Origin: CAJPST01 sp041795785 | Lineage (GTDB): Bacteria; Pseudomonadota; Gammaproteobacteria; Enterobacterales; Pasteurellaceae | DNA length: 23,160 bases | Direction of reading: 5' to 3' | Assembly (NCBI GenBank): GCA_041795785.1 | Contig: JBHBXR010000138.1 | Span: forward strand, 1 to 23,160 | Shown here: piece by piece, positions 15,140 to 22,705 of the stretch | Position numbering within the stretch: the first letter of the stretch is position 1 | Layout: each line of letters begins with the position of its first letter | Program-made: the position numbers and the translations under genes | Notes under the pieces: model-generated | Seen by the model: only the letters and a program-made list of their open reading frames with translations | Told to the model about the DNA's origin: nothing | Databases searched by the model: none

Positions 15140-16900
15140 ATGACAGAACAAACTTTTATCCCCGGCAAAGATGCCGCGTTGGAAGACAGTATCGCAAAAT
15201 TTCAGCAAAAACTGACCGCACTTGGCTTTAATATTGAAGAAGCTTCTTGGCTCAATCCGGTGCCGAACGTGTGGTCGGTGCATATTCGCGACAAAGATTG
15301 TCCGCAATGTTTTTCCAACGGTAAAGGCGCCTGTCGAAAAGCGGCGTTGGCTTCCGCTTTAGGCGAATATTTTGAGCGTCTTTCCACCAATTATTTTTTC
15401 GCCGATTATTATTTGGGACGAGATATCGCCAACGGCGATTTCGTGCATTATCCGAGTGAAAAATGGTTTCCGATTGAGGATGAAGATTTACTGCCGGAAG
15501 GCATTTTAGACGATTATTTGCTCGAACATTTCGATCCCGAAGGTGATCTGACGCCCGATTTATTAGTGGATTTGCAATCGGGTAATTATGAACGCGGCAT
15601 CGTGGCAATGCCTTATGTGCGTCAGTCCGATCAGCAAACCGTCTATATTCCGCAGAGCATTATCGCCAATCTGTACGTTTCCAACGGAATGTCGGCGGGC
15701 AATACCAAGTATGAAGCGCGCGTACAAGGTTTATCCGAAGTATTTGAGCGTTATGTCAAAAATAAAATTATTGCCGAAGCCGTCAGCTTGCCGTTAATTC
15801 CGCAGGAAGTCATCGCTCGCTATCCGACCATTCAGGCAGCCGTTCAAAAGCTGGAAGAGGAAGGTTTCCCGATTTTAGCTTATGACGCTTCACTGGGTGG
15901 CAAATATCCGGTGATTTGCGTCATCTTATTAAATCCGCACAACGGCACCTGCTTCGCCTCTTTCGGCGCACACCCGAATTTCCAAGTGGCGTTTGAACGC
16001 ACGGTCACCGAATTATTACAAGGTCGCAGCCTGAAAGATTTGGACGTATTTGCGCCACCTTCTTTTAATAATGACGATGTCGCCGAACACGCCAATCTGG
16101 AAACCCATTTTATTGATTCCAGCGGCTTGATCTCATGGGATTTGTTTAAAGAAAAACCTGATTATGATTTCGTTGATTGGAACTTTTCCGGTTCCACCGA
16201 ACAGGAATACCACAGCCTGATGAATATTTTCGACAAATTAGGAAAACAAGTTTATGTGATGGATTACAATCACTTAGATGTGTATGCCTGCCGCATTATC
16301 GTGCCGGGGATGTCGGATATTTATCCTGCCGACGATCTGATTTACGCCAATAACAATGCGGGCATGGATTGGCGTGAAATCCTCTTGGATCTGCCGCATT
16401 TCCATCATGAGACTGAAACCTATCGCGAATTACTGACGGAATTGGACGAACAAGGTATTGACGACGCCACCCGCGTGCGCGAATTTATCGGCATTGTTGC
16501 GCCTCCGCAATCAGGCTGGACAACCTTACGCATAGGCGAATTGAAATCAATGTTACACCTTGCCTTAGGCGAACTCGATTCGGCATTGGATTGGGCGAAC
16601 TGGACATATAATATGAACGGCTCGGTTTTCACACCGCAGCGCGCCAATTACTACCGCTGCTTAATCAACAGTATTGAATTATTCGCCGATGAAAACCGCG
16701 AGCCGCAGCAATATCGTATGGTGTTCGAAAAAATGTACGGCAAAAATACGGTGGATTTCGCTTGGAATGCCGTTCAAGGCGGCAACCCGTTCTATGACTT
16801 ACTGGCGGACGACGAACAGTTAACCAACTTCACCGCCCATCAAAAACTCCTCGCCGCTTACACAAAACTGCAAAAAGCCAAACGGGAAAATTGGACATAA
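15140..16900 (+). CDS. ycaO: YcaO protein, ATP-dependent accessory factor of ribosomal protein S12 methylthiolation
   Basis: 586 residues, the same length as E. coli YcaO. The YcaO core (about 60-400) contains ACRKAALASALGEYFERLSTNYFFADY, where the ATP-binding acidic and basic residues of the family lie, plus SNGMSAGNTKYEARVQGLSEVFERYVK. A C-terminal TPR-like region (about 480-586) follows. A DCPQC pair near residue 55 may bind metal. In E. coli the protein aids RimO modification of S12 Asp88, though its exact chemistry is unsettled. No RiPP precursor, dehydrogenase or maturation gene lies nearby, so peptide cyclodehydration is unlikely. It starts 50 bp after the ABC gene behind a weak ribosome site (GGTAAC) and ends at a double uptake-sequence hairpin. 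An uptake sequence (15215) encodes TAL. Confidence 0.92.
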   Translation: MTEQTFIPGKDAALEDSIAKFQQKLTALGFNIEEASWLNPVPNVWSVHIRDKDCPQCFSNGKGACRKAALASALGEYFERLSTNYFFADYYLGRDIANGDFVHYPSEKWFPIEDEDLLPEGILDDYLLEHFDPEGDLTPDLLVDLQSGNYERGIVAMPYVRQSDQQTVYIPQSIIANLYVSNGMSAGNTKYEARVQGLSEVFERYVKNKIIAEAVSLPLIPQEVIARYPTIQAAVQKLEEEGFPILAYDASLGGKYPVICVILLNPHNGTCFASFGAHPNFQVAFERTVTELLQGRSLKDLDVFAPPSFNNDDVAEHANLETHFIDSSGLISWDLFKEKPDYDFVDWNFSGSTEQEYHSLMNIFDKLGKQVYVMDYNHLDVYACRIIVPGMSDIYPADDLIYANNNAGMDWREILLDLPHFHHETETYRELLTELDEQGIDDATRVREFIGIVAPPQSGWTTLRIGELKSMLHLALGELDSALDWANWTYNMNGSVFTPQRANYYRCLINSIELFADENREPQQYRMVFEKMYGKNTVDFAWNAVQGGNPFYDLLADDEQLTNFTAHQKLLAAYTKLQKAKRENWT

Positions 16901-16910
16901 TTTGTAAGCA

Positions 16911-16969
16911 AAAAGTGCGGTCGATTTTGTCCGAGTTTTCAAAACGTGATAAAAATCAACCGCACTTTG
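16911..16969. terminator. Inverted uptake-sequence pair acting as terminator
   Basis: Uptake sequences at 16913-16921 (+) and 16959-16967 (-) form a long stem with one mismatch in 17 bp. An inner palindrome, GTTTTCAAAAC, lies between. It is in the convergent gap of ycaO and the XRE gene, where a bidirectional terminator is expected. Confidence 0.75.
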
Positions 16970-16985
16970 ATCTTGTTCGGCTTAA

Positions 16986-17360
16986 TTACTTATTCATCGT
17001 ATCCAAAAAACTGATCAAACTGCGTTTCTGTTCATTGGAAAGTTTTGACCAATGATAATCCAGTCTTAATTTCAACGTATCATTTCTCACCGGAACATAT
17101 TGTTCTTTATCGGAAAAAGTCAAATTTTCCGCTTTACTGTCCACAAAAAACCAACTGATCGGCGTATCTAAAATCACCGCAATATTCACCAAATGCGCCA
17201 CATTAATTTTCGTCGCTCCCCGTTCATAACGGGAAAATTGCTGCTGTGACACCCCTATTTGTTCCGCCAGATTCTCAGCGGTAAACCCGACTTCTTTACG
17301 TCGCTGCTGAATACGCTTACCGATTGCCAAATCCACTTCCGCCGCAATAAACCTTTTCAT
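16986..17360 (-). CDS. XRE-family transcriptional regulator
   Basis: A 124-aa DNA-binding protein. Residues about 13-67 are a Cro/C1-type helix-turn-helix (IGKRIQQRRKEVGFTAENLAEQIGVSQQQFSRYERG), followed by a C-terminal tail (LSNEQKRSLISFLDTMNK) that may mediate dimerisation. It starts at ATG 17360 behind GAGGCGG. The gene is divergent from a surface lipoprotein gene, and two palindromic ACTCA...TGAGT sites lie in the shared 156-bp gap. It probably represses itself and the lipoprotein genes. It is not obviously phage-borne: no integrase or phage genes are near. The ligand or signal is unknown. Confidence 0.88.
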   Translation of the reverse strand: MKRFIAAEVDLAIGKRIQQRRKEVGFTAENLAEQIGVSQQQFSRYERGATKINVAHLVNIAVILDTPISWFFVDSKAENLTFSDKEQYVPVRNDTLKLRLDYHWSKLSNEQKRSLISFLDTMNK

Positions 17361-17382
17361 TTGTGATCCGCCTCAAGAATTT

Positions 17383-17393
17383 ACTCATTGAGT
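17383..17393. promoter_or_regulatory. Palindromic operator candidate 1 (ACTCA-T-TGAGT)
   Basis: An 11-bp perfect palindrome lies 23 bp upstream of the XRE start codon, sharing half-sites with the second site at 17453-17469. A binding site for the adjacent XRE protein is inferred. Confidence 0.45.
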
Positions 17394-17415
17394 GATATTT
17401 TTCTGATTTATACGC

Positions 17416-17444
17416 TTGTGTTGATTTCTATTAAATTGTATATT
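17416..17444 (+). promoter_or_regulatory. Probable promoter of the lipoprotein operon
   Basis: TTGTGT (17416-17421) and TATATT (17439-17444) are separated by 17 bp, upstream of the ATG at 17517. The -35 box is weak. The second palindrome begins 8 bp after the -10 box, which is where a repressor would block initiation. Confidence 0.45.
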
Positions 17445-17452
17445 CCTGATTT

Positions 17453-17469
17453 AACTCAACCATTGAGTT
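17453..17469. promoter_or_regulatory. Palindromic operator candidate 2 (AACTCAA-CCA-TTGAGTT)
   Basis: A 17-bp palindrome with 7-bp arms and a 3-bp centre lies at the expected transcription start of the lipoprotein gene. It carries the same ACTCA/TGAGT half-sites as the site at 17383-17393. Confidence 0.5.
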
Positions 17470-17516
17470 TAATAGCCTTTATCCACAATTATTTAACTAA
17501 CTTTAAGGATCATTCT

Positions 17517-18428
17517 ATGAACAAATTAAATACAGCGGTTATTACATTGGTATCAGTTATGCTGGTTGCTTGTAGCGGGGGCGGTGGTGGGAATAAAAAT
17601 AATGAATCGCCACAACCGACACCGCAAAATAATACGGCAAATACAGCAGCTGAAAATCAAACGACTAATTCATCAACTACACAATCTACTTCAACAACAA
17701 ACAATGAAAATCAATTGACGACATCAAAGGTTGGTTTAGAAAATACAGGTCATACCATTGATAAAAATAACTTTCAAAAAGGGGAGCTCAATAAAGAACC
17801 TGTTACCTACGGAAATACTAAAGTTGCCGAACTATCCGGCTATAATCGACAATACTCCTTTAACGGTGCCTTAATGAAAACGAAAGAAAGCGACTCCCAA
17901 ATAATTGTTAATGGCACAAAAATGCTATTAATGAACCAAATAAAAGGTACGGTAGGTGGACTAAGCGGATTGGCTCTAAGTAAAACTTTAGGCACTCTTT
18001 ATAATGTGTCTAAAGATCCTGAAAGAGATATCTTCTACTTTGGCTATGAGACGCCCGAATCTAATATTCCTAAACAGGGCGTTGTCACTTATAAAGGTAA
18101 CGCAAGTCGATATGACAATGTTTCTAACAATGTAAAAAATATTGGAGATTCCGAATTAATCGCAGACTTTAACCAAAAAACCATTAAAGGTGAATTGGAT
18201 ATGACCTATCCTCGCAGAAATATTGCATTACAAGAAACCCCCATCGTAGGTAACGGTTTTAGCGGAAAAGCGGTTGCAGAAGGAAATCTTCCTTTCTTTA
18301 TCAGTCAAGCAGGCACATATGAAGGGAAGTTTTATGGTCCGAACGCTGAAGAAGTTGCCGGAAAAGCTATTTTTAAAGAAGACGTTAAAGATTTAAACAC
18401 CAGTTTCAGCGCTGAAAAAGTTAAATAA
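17517..18428 (+). CDS. TbpB-like surface lipoprotein
   Basis: A 303-aa lipoprotein. ATG 17517 gives a signal peptide with lipobox LVAC (Cys19) and has AAGGAT upstream; the frame is open 43 codons further up, but that region is the promoter. A poly-Gly anchor follows, then a low-complexity Asn/Thr/Gln/Ser linker to about residue 75. The C-terminal domain carries VTYKGNAS, IADFNQKTIKGELD, GNGFSGKA and GTYEGKFYGPNAEEVAGK (about 264-283), the hallmark barrel strands of TbpB-type and related Slam-exported lipoproteins. It probably sits on the cell surface and binds a host ligand such as heme or a protein; the ligand is unknown. No Slam gene is in the window. It is shorter than TbpB and has a single barrel. 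Confidence 0.88.
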   Translation: MNKLNTAVITLVSVMLVACSGGGGGNKNNESPQPTPQNNTANTAAENQTTNSSTTQSTSTTNNENQLTTSKVGLENTGHTIDKNNFQKGELNKEPVTYGNTKVAELSGYNRQYSFNGALMKTKESDSQIIVNGTKMLLMNQIKGTVGGLSGLALSKTLGTLYNVSKDPERDIFYFGYETPESNIPKQGVVTYKGNASRYDNVSNNVKNIGDSELIADFNQKTIKGELDMTYPRRNIALQETPIVGNGFSGKAVAEGNLPFFISQAGTYEGKFYGPNAEEVAGKAIFKEDVKDLNTSFSAEKVK

Positions 18429-18443
18429 TCAAGGAAATAAAAT

Positions 18444-18680
18444 ATGAAACCAATTTTTGTTATTTTGAGTACCGTTTTATTAACAGGCTGTGTAATGCCT
18501 CCCCCATCAGCTTACTGGTATAAAGAAGGTGTAAGTCAACAAGATGTACAAACAAAATATTCTCGCTGTGTCTATGATATTGGTATGAATAAAGTTGCGC
18601 CGGTTCAACAACAAACACTAATTAACGCCTGTATGGAAGCCGACGGATTCCGTTGGGGAGTTCAGACTAACGCATATTAG
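18444..18680 (+). CDS. Small lipoprotein, operon partner of the TbpB-like protein
   Basis: A 78-aa protein with a signal peptide and lipobox LTGC (Cys16), starting 15 nt after the previous stop behind AAGGAAAT. The mature part is short, with YWYKEGVSQQDVQTKYSRCVYDIG and a second region CMEADGFRW; its two internal cysteines could form a disulfide. The spacing shows co-transcription with the gene at 17517. Similar small lipoproteins with a C-x(n)-CMEADGF/W pattern are common in Gram-negatives, but no function is assigned. Confidence 0.82.
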   Translation: MKPIFVILSTVLLTGCVMPPPSAYWYKEGVSQQDVQTKYSRCVYDIGMNKVAPVQQQTLINACMEADGFRWGVQTNAY

Positions 18681-18696
18681 TACTACTTTTAATAAC

Positions 18697-18755
18697 AAAA
18701 GTGCGGTCGTTTTCACTTGAGTTTTCAAAACTCCGCGAAAAACGACCGCACTTTT
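18697..18755. terminator. Inverted uptake-sequence pair acting as bidirectional terminator
   Basis: Perfect 17-bp arms, AAAAGTGCGGTCGTTTT (18697-18713) and AAAACGACCGCACTTTT (18739-18755), enclose an inner 15-nt palindrome GAGTTTTCAAAACTC (18719-18733). It lies between the converging small lipoprotein and slyB genes. Confidence 0.8.
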
Positions 18756-18773
18756 TAGTTGTGATTTAAGCGG

Positions 18774-19235
18774 TTAAAGCGCAGACACATTTAAGCTGGA
18801 GCCGCCGACAATGCGTACGCGTGCCCCCGGAACCAAGGTGGATTCGGCTTTTTGCACAACGACGATTTCTTCTCCGTTATCTTTCTTAATCACCATTTCC
18901 AACGCATCGACTTGGCTGACTTTTTCTTCCACTTTGCTGCCAATCATCGAACCGGCAACCGCGCCAATTGCCGAAGCAATGGCTTGTCCCGTGCCACCGC
19001 CAATGGTTGAACCGGCAATTCCGCCGATTACGCCGCCGCCGATAGTGCCGATAACACCTTCGTTATCCGCCTGAATTTTCACCGGACGGGTGGAAACAAT
19101 AGTGCCGTAGCTGATTGAACGGGCTTCTTTTGCCTGCTCACCGGTGTAAACACTGCCGCTGTAAACGTCTGTGTTGGCGCAACCGGCTAAGCCGACGGCA
19201 CATAATACGCTGAATACTAACGTTATTTTTTTCAT
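18774..19235 (-). CDS. slyB: SlyB/Pcp outer-membrane lipoprotein
   Basis: A 153-aa lipoprotein with signal peptide and lipobox LAGC (Cys19). The glycine-zipper region (about residues 62-102: GVIGTIGGGVIGGIAGSTIGGG) is the 17-kDa/SlyB hallmark and likely spans or packs in the outer membrane. A C-terminal beta domain follows (VIKKDNGEEIVVVQKAE, PGARVRIVGG). The H. influenzae homolog is Pcp. SlyB supports outer-membrane integrity under stress in E. coli. Its ATG overlaps the yecM stop (ATGA), so the two are coupled, and it ends at the double uptake-sequence hairpin. Confidence 0.93.
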   Translation of the reverse strand: MKKITLVFSVLCAVGLAGCANTDVYSGSVYTGEQAKEARSISYGTIVSTRPVKIQADNEGVIGTIGGGVIGGIAGSTIGGGTGQAIASAIGAVAGSMIGSKVEEKVSQVDALEMVIKKDNGEEIVVVQKAESTLVPGARVRIVGGSSLNVSAL

Positions 19236-19819
19236 TTCAAATTAACCTCAATAATTTCTTCAATGCTATAAGGGTGAACTTTAATACAACTGTGATTTTG
19301 TGTTTTATCCGCAAAACTCAAAGCAATTGACGGATTGGGTAAAATTTCACCATCAACTTTAGGTTCATCCACTTTGACGCTTAACTCACTCATTTGGTTC
19401 AATAAAAATTGTTTTTTAATTCGTTCTATCCATTCGATTGTTGATTCTTTCGCCAAAAACGGGATCACAATTTCAATGTGTTCCCAACTTTCCTGCGGAT
19501 AAATTTTTCCGTTCGGAAACGGAAGTTCGATAATTTGCACCTTTTGACCCGCCAATACTAAAGGTTGGTGCAACTTTATCAGATAAATTACTCTGCCGTT
19601 GACGATATTATCGCTCAAAATCACACCGTACTTTACAAACAACTCGAGGTAACTTTTCGCTGTTTTACAATTATTTACTCTAACTGCAATGTGATCGATT
19701 TCATAATCTGATAAAATTAGTCCCAGATAAGCAGCCAGTGAAATGATTTTTTGCTCGAATTGAAGGAACTCATTATAAAGTGCGGTATGGTTGTTAAATA
19801 AAATATTTTCTTCGCGCAT
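19232..19819 (-). CDS. yecM: YecM-family VOC-fold protein
   Basis: A 195-aa soluble protein, close to E. coli YecM (188 aa). The vicinal-oxygen-chelate fold is suggested by DHIAVRVNN near residue 43 and by WEHIEIVIPF near 132, whose His and Glu are candidate metal ligands. The substrate and reaction are unknown; a metal-dependent enzyme is only predicted for the family. It is divergent from argS, and yecM is near argS in E. coli as well. It overlaps slyB by 4 nt. An uptake sequence (19778-19786) encodes TAL near the N-terminus. Confidence 0.9.
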   Translation of the reverse strand: MREENILFNNHTALYNEFLQFEQKIISLAAYLGLILSDYEIDHIAVRVNNCKTAKSYLELFVKYGVILSDNIVNGRVIYLIKLHQPLVLAGQKVQIIELPFPNGKIYPQESWEHIEIVIPFLAKESTIEWIERIKKQFLLNQMSELSVKVDEPKVDGEILPNPSIALSFADKTQNHSCIKVHPYSIEEIIEVNLK

Positions 19820-19855
19820 TTTCTTTGTTCCGACGTTTTATAACTGATAAAAAAA

Positions 19856-19868
19856 CGCTATCATAGCG
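19856..19868. promoter_or_regulatory. 13-nt palindrome in the argS/yecM promoter gap
   Basis: CGCTAT-C-ATAGCG overlaps a possible -10 box (TATCAT, 19859-19864) for argS, about 38 nt before its start codon. It could be an operator or the base of a leader hairpin. The -35 region is poor. Confidence 0.35.
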
Positions 19869-19901
19869 GATTATTTCAGCAAATTAAACAGGTATTAAAT
19901 C

Positions 19902-21632
19902 GTGAATATTCAAGCAATTTTATCAGAAAAAATCAAACAGGCTATGATCGCTTCCGGAGCGGATGACCAATGTGAACCTTTAGTACGCCAATCGGGTAAA
20001 GCCCAATTCGGTGATTATCAGGCGAACGGCATTATGGGCACCGCGAAAAAATTAGGTTTAAATCCGCGTGATTTCGCACAAAAAGTTTTGGATCATGCCG
20101 ATTTAACCGAAATTGCTCAAAAAGTAGAAATTGCCGGCCCGGGATTTATCAATATTTTCCTAAACCCATCATGGGTGGCCAAAAATGTGGAGTATGCGTT
20201 AAGTCACGATAAACTAGGCATCCGAGTTGCTCAGACTCAAACCATCGTGGCGGACTATTCTTCTCCTAATGTAGCTAAAGAAATGCACGTTGGTCACTTG
20301 CGATCGACGATCATCGGTGATGCGGTTGTACGTGCATTAACTTTTTTAGGCAACAACGTGATTAAAGCAAATCATGTGGGAGATTGGGGAACGCAGTTCG
20401 GTATGTTGATTGCCTATTTGGAAAAAATGGAAAACGAACATGCCTCGGAAATGGAATTGAGCGATTTGGAAGCTTTTTATCGTGCCGCCAAAGAGCATTA
20501 CGATAACGATGCGGAATTTGCCGAAAAAGCGCGTAATTATGTGGTGAAACTGCAAAGCGGCGATGAATATTGCCGTACGATGTGGAAAAAGCTGGTGGAT
20601 ATTACCATGCAGCAAAACCAACAAAATTACAACCGTTTGAATGTCACCTTAACCGAACGGGACGTCATGGGTGAAAGCCTGTATAACCCGATGTTGCCGG
20701 GCATTGTGGCGGATTTAAAAGCGCAAGGCTTGGCGGTGGAAGACGAAGGCGCATTAGTCGTCTATTTGGATGAATTCAAAAATAAAGACGGCGAACCGAT
20801 GGGCGTTATCGTACAGAAGAAAGACGGCGGCTATCTTTATACCACAACGGATATCGCCGCAGCGAAATACCGTTACGAAACATTAAAAGCGGATCGCGCG
20901 TTGGTTTTTTCCGATACGCGCCAAAGCCAACATATGCAACAGGCTTGGCTGATTACCCGCAAAGCGGGTTATGTACCGGACAGTTTCCAACTGGAACATC
21001 ACAACTTCGGTATGATGTTAGGTAAAGACGGAAAACCGTTTAAAACCCGTACCGGCGGCACCGTGAAGTTAGCCGATTTGCTGGATGAAGCCGTTGAGCG
21101 CGCCACGGTATTAATTAATGAAAAAAATCCGACCCTTTCGGAACAAGAAAAAGCCGCTGTTATTGAAGCGGTTGCCATCGGCGCGGTGAAATATGCGGAC
21201 CTTTCCAAAAACCGTACCACCGATTATGTATTCGATTGGGACAATATGTTGAGTTTTGAAGGAAATACCGCGCCTTATATGCAATATGCTTATACGCGTA
21301 TCCGTTCCATTTTCAACAAAACCGACGTAAATCCGACCGCACTTTCCAGCGCCCGACTTGAACTGACGGACGAGAAAGAATACGGATTAGCGGTGAAACT
21401 ATTACAATTTGAAGAAGCGGTACAAACAGTTGCAAAAGAGGGAACACCCCATGTCTTATGTAACTATTTGTATGAATTAGCAGGTATTTTTTCCAGTTTT
21501 TATGAACATTGTCCGATTTTAAATGCTGACGAGAACATAAAATTAAGCCGTTTAAAATTAGCTGCATTAACAGAAAAAACATTGAAGCAAGGATTGGATT
21601 TATTAGGCATAAAAACTGTAGAAAAGATGTAA
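19902..21632 (+). CDS. argS: Arginyl-tRNA synthetase
   Basis: A 576-aa class I synthetase that charges tRNA-Arg in the cytoplasm, essential for translation. It aligns nearly end to end with E. coli ArgS (577 aa). The N-terminal tRNA-binding domain begins MNIQAILSEKIKQAMIASGA. The HIGH signature is present as KEMHVGHLRS, and the KMSKS region is replaced by GKDGKPFKTR, as in other ArgRS. The C-terminal anticodon-binding part ends GLDLLGIKTVEKM. The start is GTG 19902 behind CAGGTA, matching the E. coli N-terminus exactly in position. Divergent from yecM. An uptake sequence (21336-21344) encodes TAL. Confidence 0.98.
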   Translation: MNIQAILSEKIKQAMIASGADDQCEPLVRQSGKAQFGDYQANGIMGTAKKLGLNPRDFAQKVLDHADLTEIAQKVEIAGPGFINIFLNPSWVAKNVEYALSHDKLGIRVAQTQTIVADYSSPNVAKEMHVGHLRSTIIGDAVVRALTFLGNNVIKANHVGDWGTQFGMLIAYLEKMENEHASEMELSDLEAFYRAAKEHYDNDAEFAEKARNYVVKLQSGDEYCRTMWKKLVDITMQQNQQNYNRLNVTLTERDVMGESLYNPMLPGIVADLKAQGLAVEDEGALVVYLDEFKNKDGEPMGVIVQKKDGGYLYTTTDIAAAKYRYETLKADRALVFSDTRQSQHMQQAWLITRKAGYVPDSFQLEHHNFGMMLGKDGKPFKTRTGGTVKLADLLDEAVERATVLINEKNPTLSEQEKAAVIEAVAIGAVKYADLSKNRTTDYVFDWDNMLSFEGNTAPYMQYAYTRIRSIFNKTDVNPTALSSARLELTDEKEYGLAVKLLQFEEAVQTVAKEGTPHVLCNYLYELAGIFSSFYEHCPILNADENIKLSRLKLAALTEKTLKQGLDLLGIKTVEKM

Positions 21633-21641
21633 CGCCTATGG

Positions 21642-21668
21642 GTATCTCACTTCTTGCAAGTGAGATAC
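21642..21668 (+). other. Perfect hairpin between argS and the DUF3298 lipoprotein gene
   Basis: An 11-bp stem (GTATCTCACTT / AAGTGAGATAC) with a 5-nt loop lies 9 nt after the argS stop. No T-tract follows on either strand, so an mRNA processing or stability element, or a Rho-independent terminator of poor quality, are both possible. Confidence 0.5.
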
Positions 21669-21690
21669 GAAATCTAAAAGGAAATTTATT

Positions 21691-22539
21691 ATGAAAAAAG
21701 GTTTATTGATATTATTCATATCCTCTTTATTTTGCCTGTCAGGTTGCGATACGCAAGCTGATAACGGATTTTCCGGCAAAAATACATTTCCTAGCTTGCA
21801 AGTAAAATCCGTGCCTGTTTTCGAGAAATCCGAGGTGGTGAAGTTTGAGATCAACGATCACGAAGATCAACAAAGCGATGACGAGCCGTCCGAATCCGAA
21901 CTGAATTACTATTTCAATACGGTGGAAACAGGCGTTCAATGGTTGGATAACATTTTGGTTCGGGAAATTTTAAACACCCTGAATCAGGATGCGGAATTAG
22001 CCGGTAAAATTGATTTGAATTTAATTAAACGCGGCGAAGAAAAAACCGTTTTAATTAATAAATTACAGAAAAACTATGATGCCGAATTATACCGTTTAAA
22101 AGAAGGCGGTAATTTAGGGGTGGTGTACAGTATGGAAACCACTTATATCGGTCAACGCCAAAATGTCATTACTTTCTCGCAAGTGCGTAATGTTTATTTG
22201 GGCGGTCCGCACGGCACTTACAGCACCCGCTATTTGAATTTTGATGCCAATAAAAAAGCATTATTACAGTTAGATACCGTTATTCCGCGTGATAAACAGA
22301 AGAAATTGAAAGATTTATTATGGGAAAACTACAAAAATAAAGTTTCTACCGATGAAAACACCTTTGTTTCAAAAGAGAATTTCCATATTTCACCGGAGTT
22401 TTATTTCAGCCCGGACGGCGTGAACTTCGTATATGCACCGGCCATATTGGCACCATTCTCAAAAGGGGAAATCACATTACAATTATACTGGGCGGATATG
22501 GACGGTATCATTGAACCGCAATATTCTTGGCTGAACTGA
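21691..22539 (+). CDS. DUF3298 (RsiV-type) lipoprotein
   Basis: A 282-aa lipoprotein with signal peptide and lipobox LSGC (Cys19), then an acidic linker (about 50-70) and a DUF4163/DUF3298-like region. The C-terminal half shows VRNVYLGGPHGTYSTRYLNFD and FYFSPDGVNFVYAPAILAPFSKGEITLQLYWADM, which resemble the domain of RsiV and related periplasmic proteins. AAAGGAAAT precedes ATG 21691. It lies 58 bp after argS and may be co-transcribed. In Gram-negatives these lipoproteins are unassigned; RsiV binds lysozyme in Bacillus, but that role should not be assumed here. Confidence 0.85.
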   Translation: MKKGLLILFISSLFCLSGCDTQADNGFSGKNTFPSLQVKSVPVFEKSEVVKFEINDHEDQQSDDEPSESELNYYFNTVETGVQWLDNILVREILNTLNQDAELAGKIDLNLIKRGEEKTVLINKLQKNYDAELYRLKEGGNLGVVYSMETTYIGQRQNVITFSQVRNVYLGGPHGTYSTRYLNFDANKKALLQLDTVIPRDKQKKLKDLLWENYKNKVSTDENTFVSKENFHISPEFYFSPDGVNFVYAPAILAPFSKGEITLQLYWADMDGIIEPQYSWLN

Positions 22540-22562
22540 TAATTCCGTTCAATATTCTCGAT

Positions 22563-22594
22563 AGGCTGCCGTTTTACCGGCAGCCTTCTTATTT
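22563..22594 (+). terminator. Terminator of the DUF3298 lipoprotein gene
   Basis: A 9-bp GC-rich stem (AGGCTGCCG / CGGCAGCCT) with loop TTTTAC is followed by TCTTATTTTCT, 23 nt after the stop. Confidence 0.8.
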
Positions 22595-22659
22595 TCTGTA
22601 AAAACCATAAACGGATATTTATACGCGAACAAGACTTACATTTTGCTTTTAAAGGCAAT

Positions 22660-22690
22660 AAAAAACCTCTTGCCAAACAAGAGGTTTTTT
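22660..22690 (-). terminator. Bidirectional terminator before the partial lipoprotein gene
   Basis: A perfect 13-bp stem (AAAAAACCTCTTG / CAAGAGGTTTTTT) with loop CCAAA has A/T runs on both sides, so it works on both strands. It lies 15 nt past the stop of the minus-strand gene ending at 22706. Confidence 0.85.
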
Positions 22691-22705
22691 CATATTTAAT
22701 TCAAA

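Noticed and set aside
13335..16900. ABC transporter plus YcaO as a RiPP (azoline peptide) biosynthesis cluster
   Set aside because: YcaO has the length and domain plan of the E. coli S12-modification type. No precursor peptide, dehydrogenase or cyclodehydratase partner is present in the gaps.
17388..17516. 43-codon upstream extension of the TbpB-like lipoprotein frame
   Set aside because: It lacks a ribosome site, covers the predicted promoter and operators, and would bury the lipoprotein signal peptide. ATG 17517 with AAGGAT upstream is far better.
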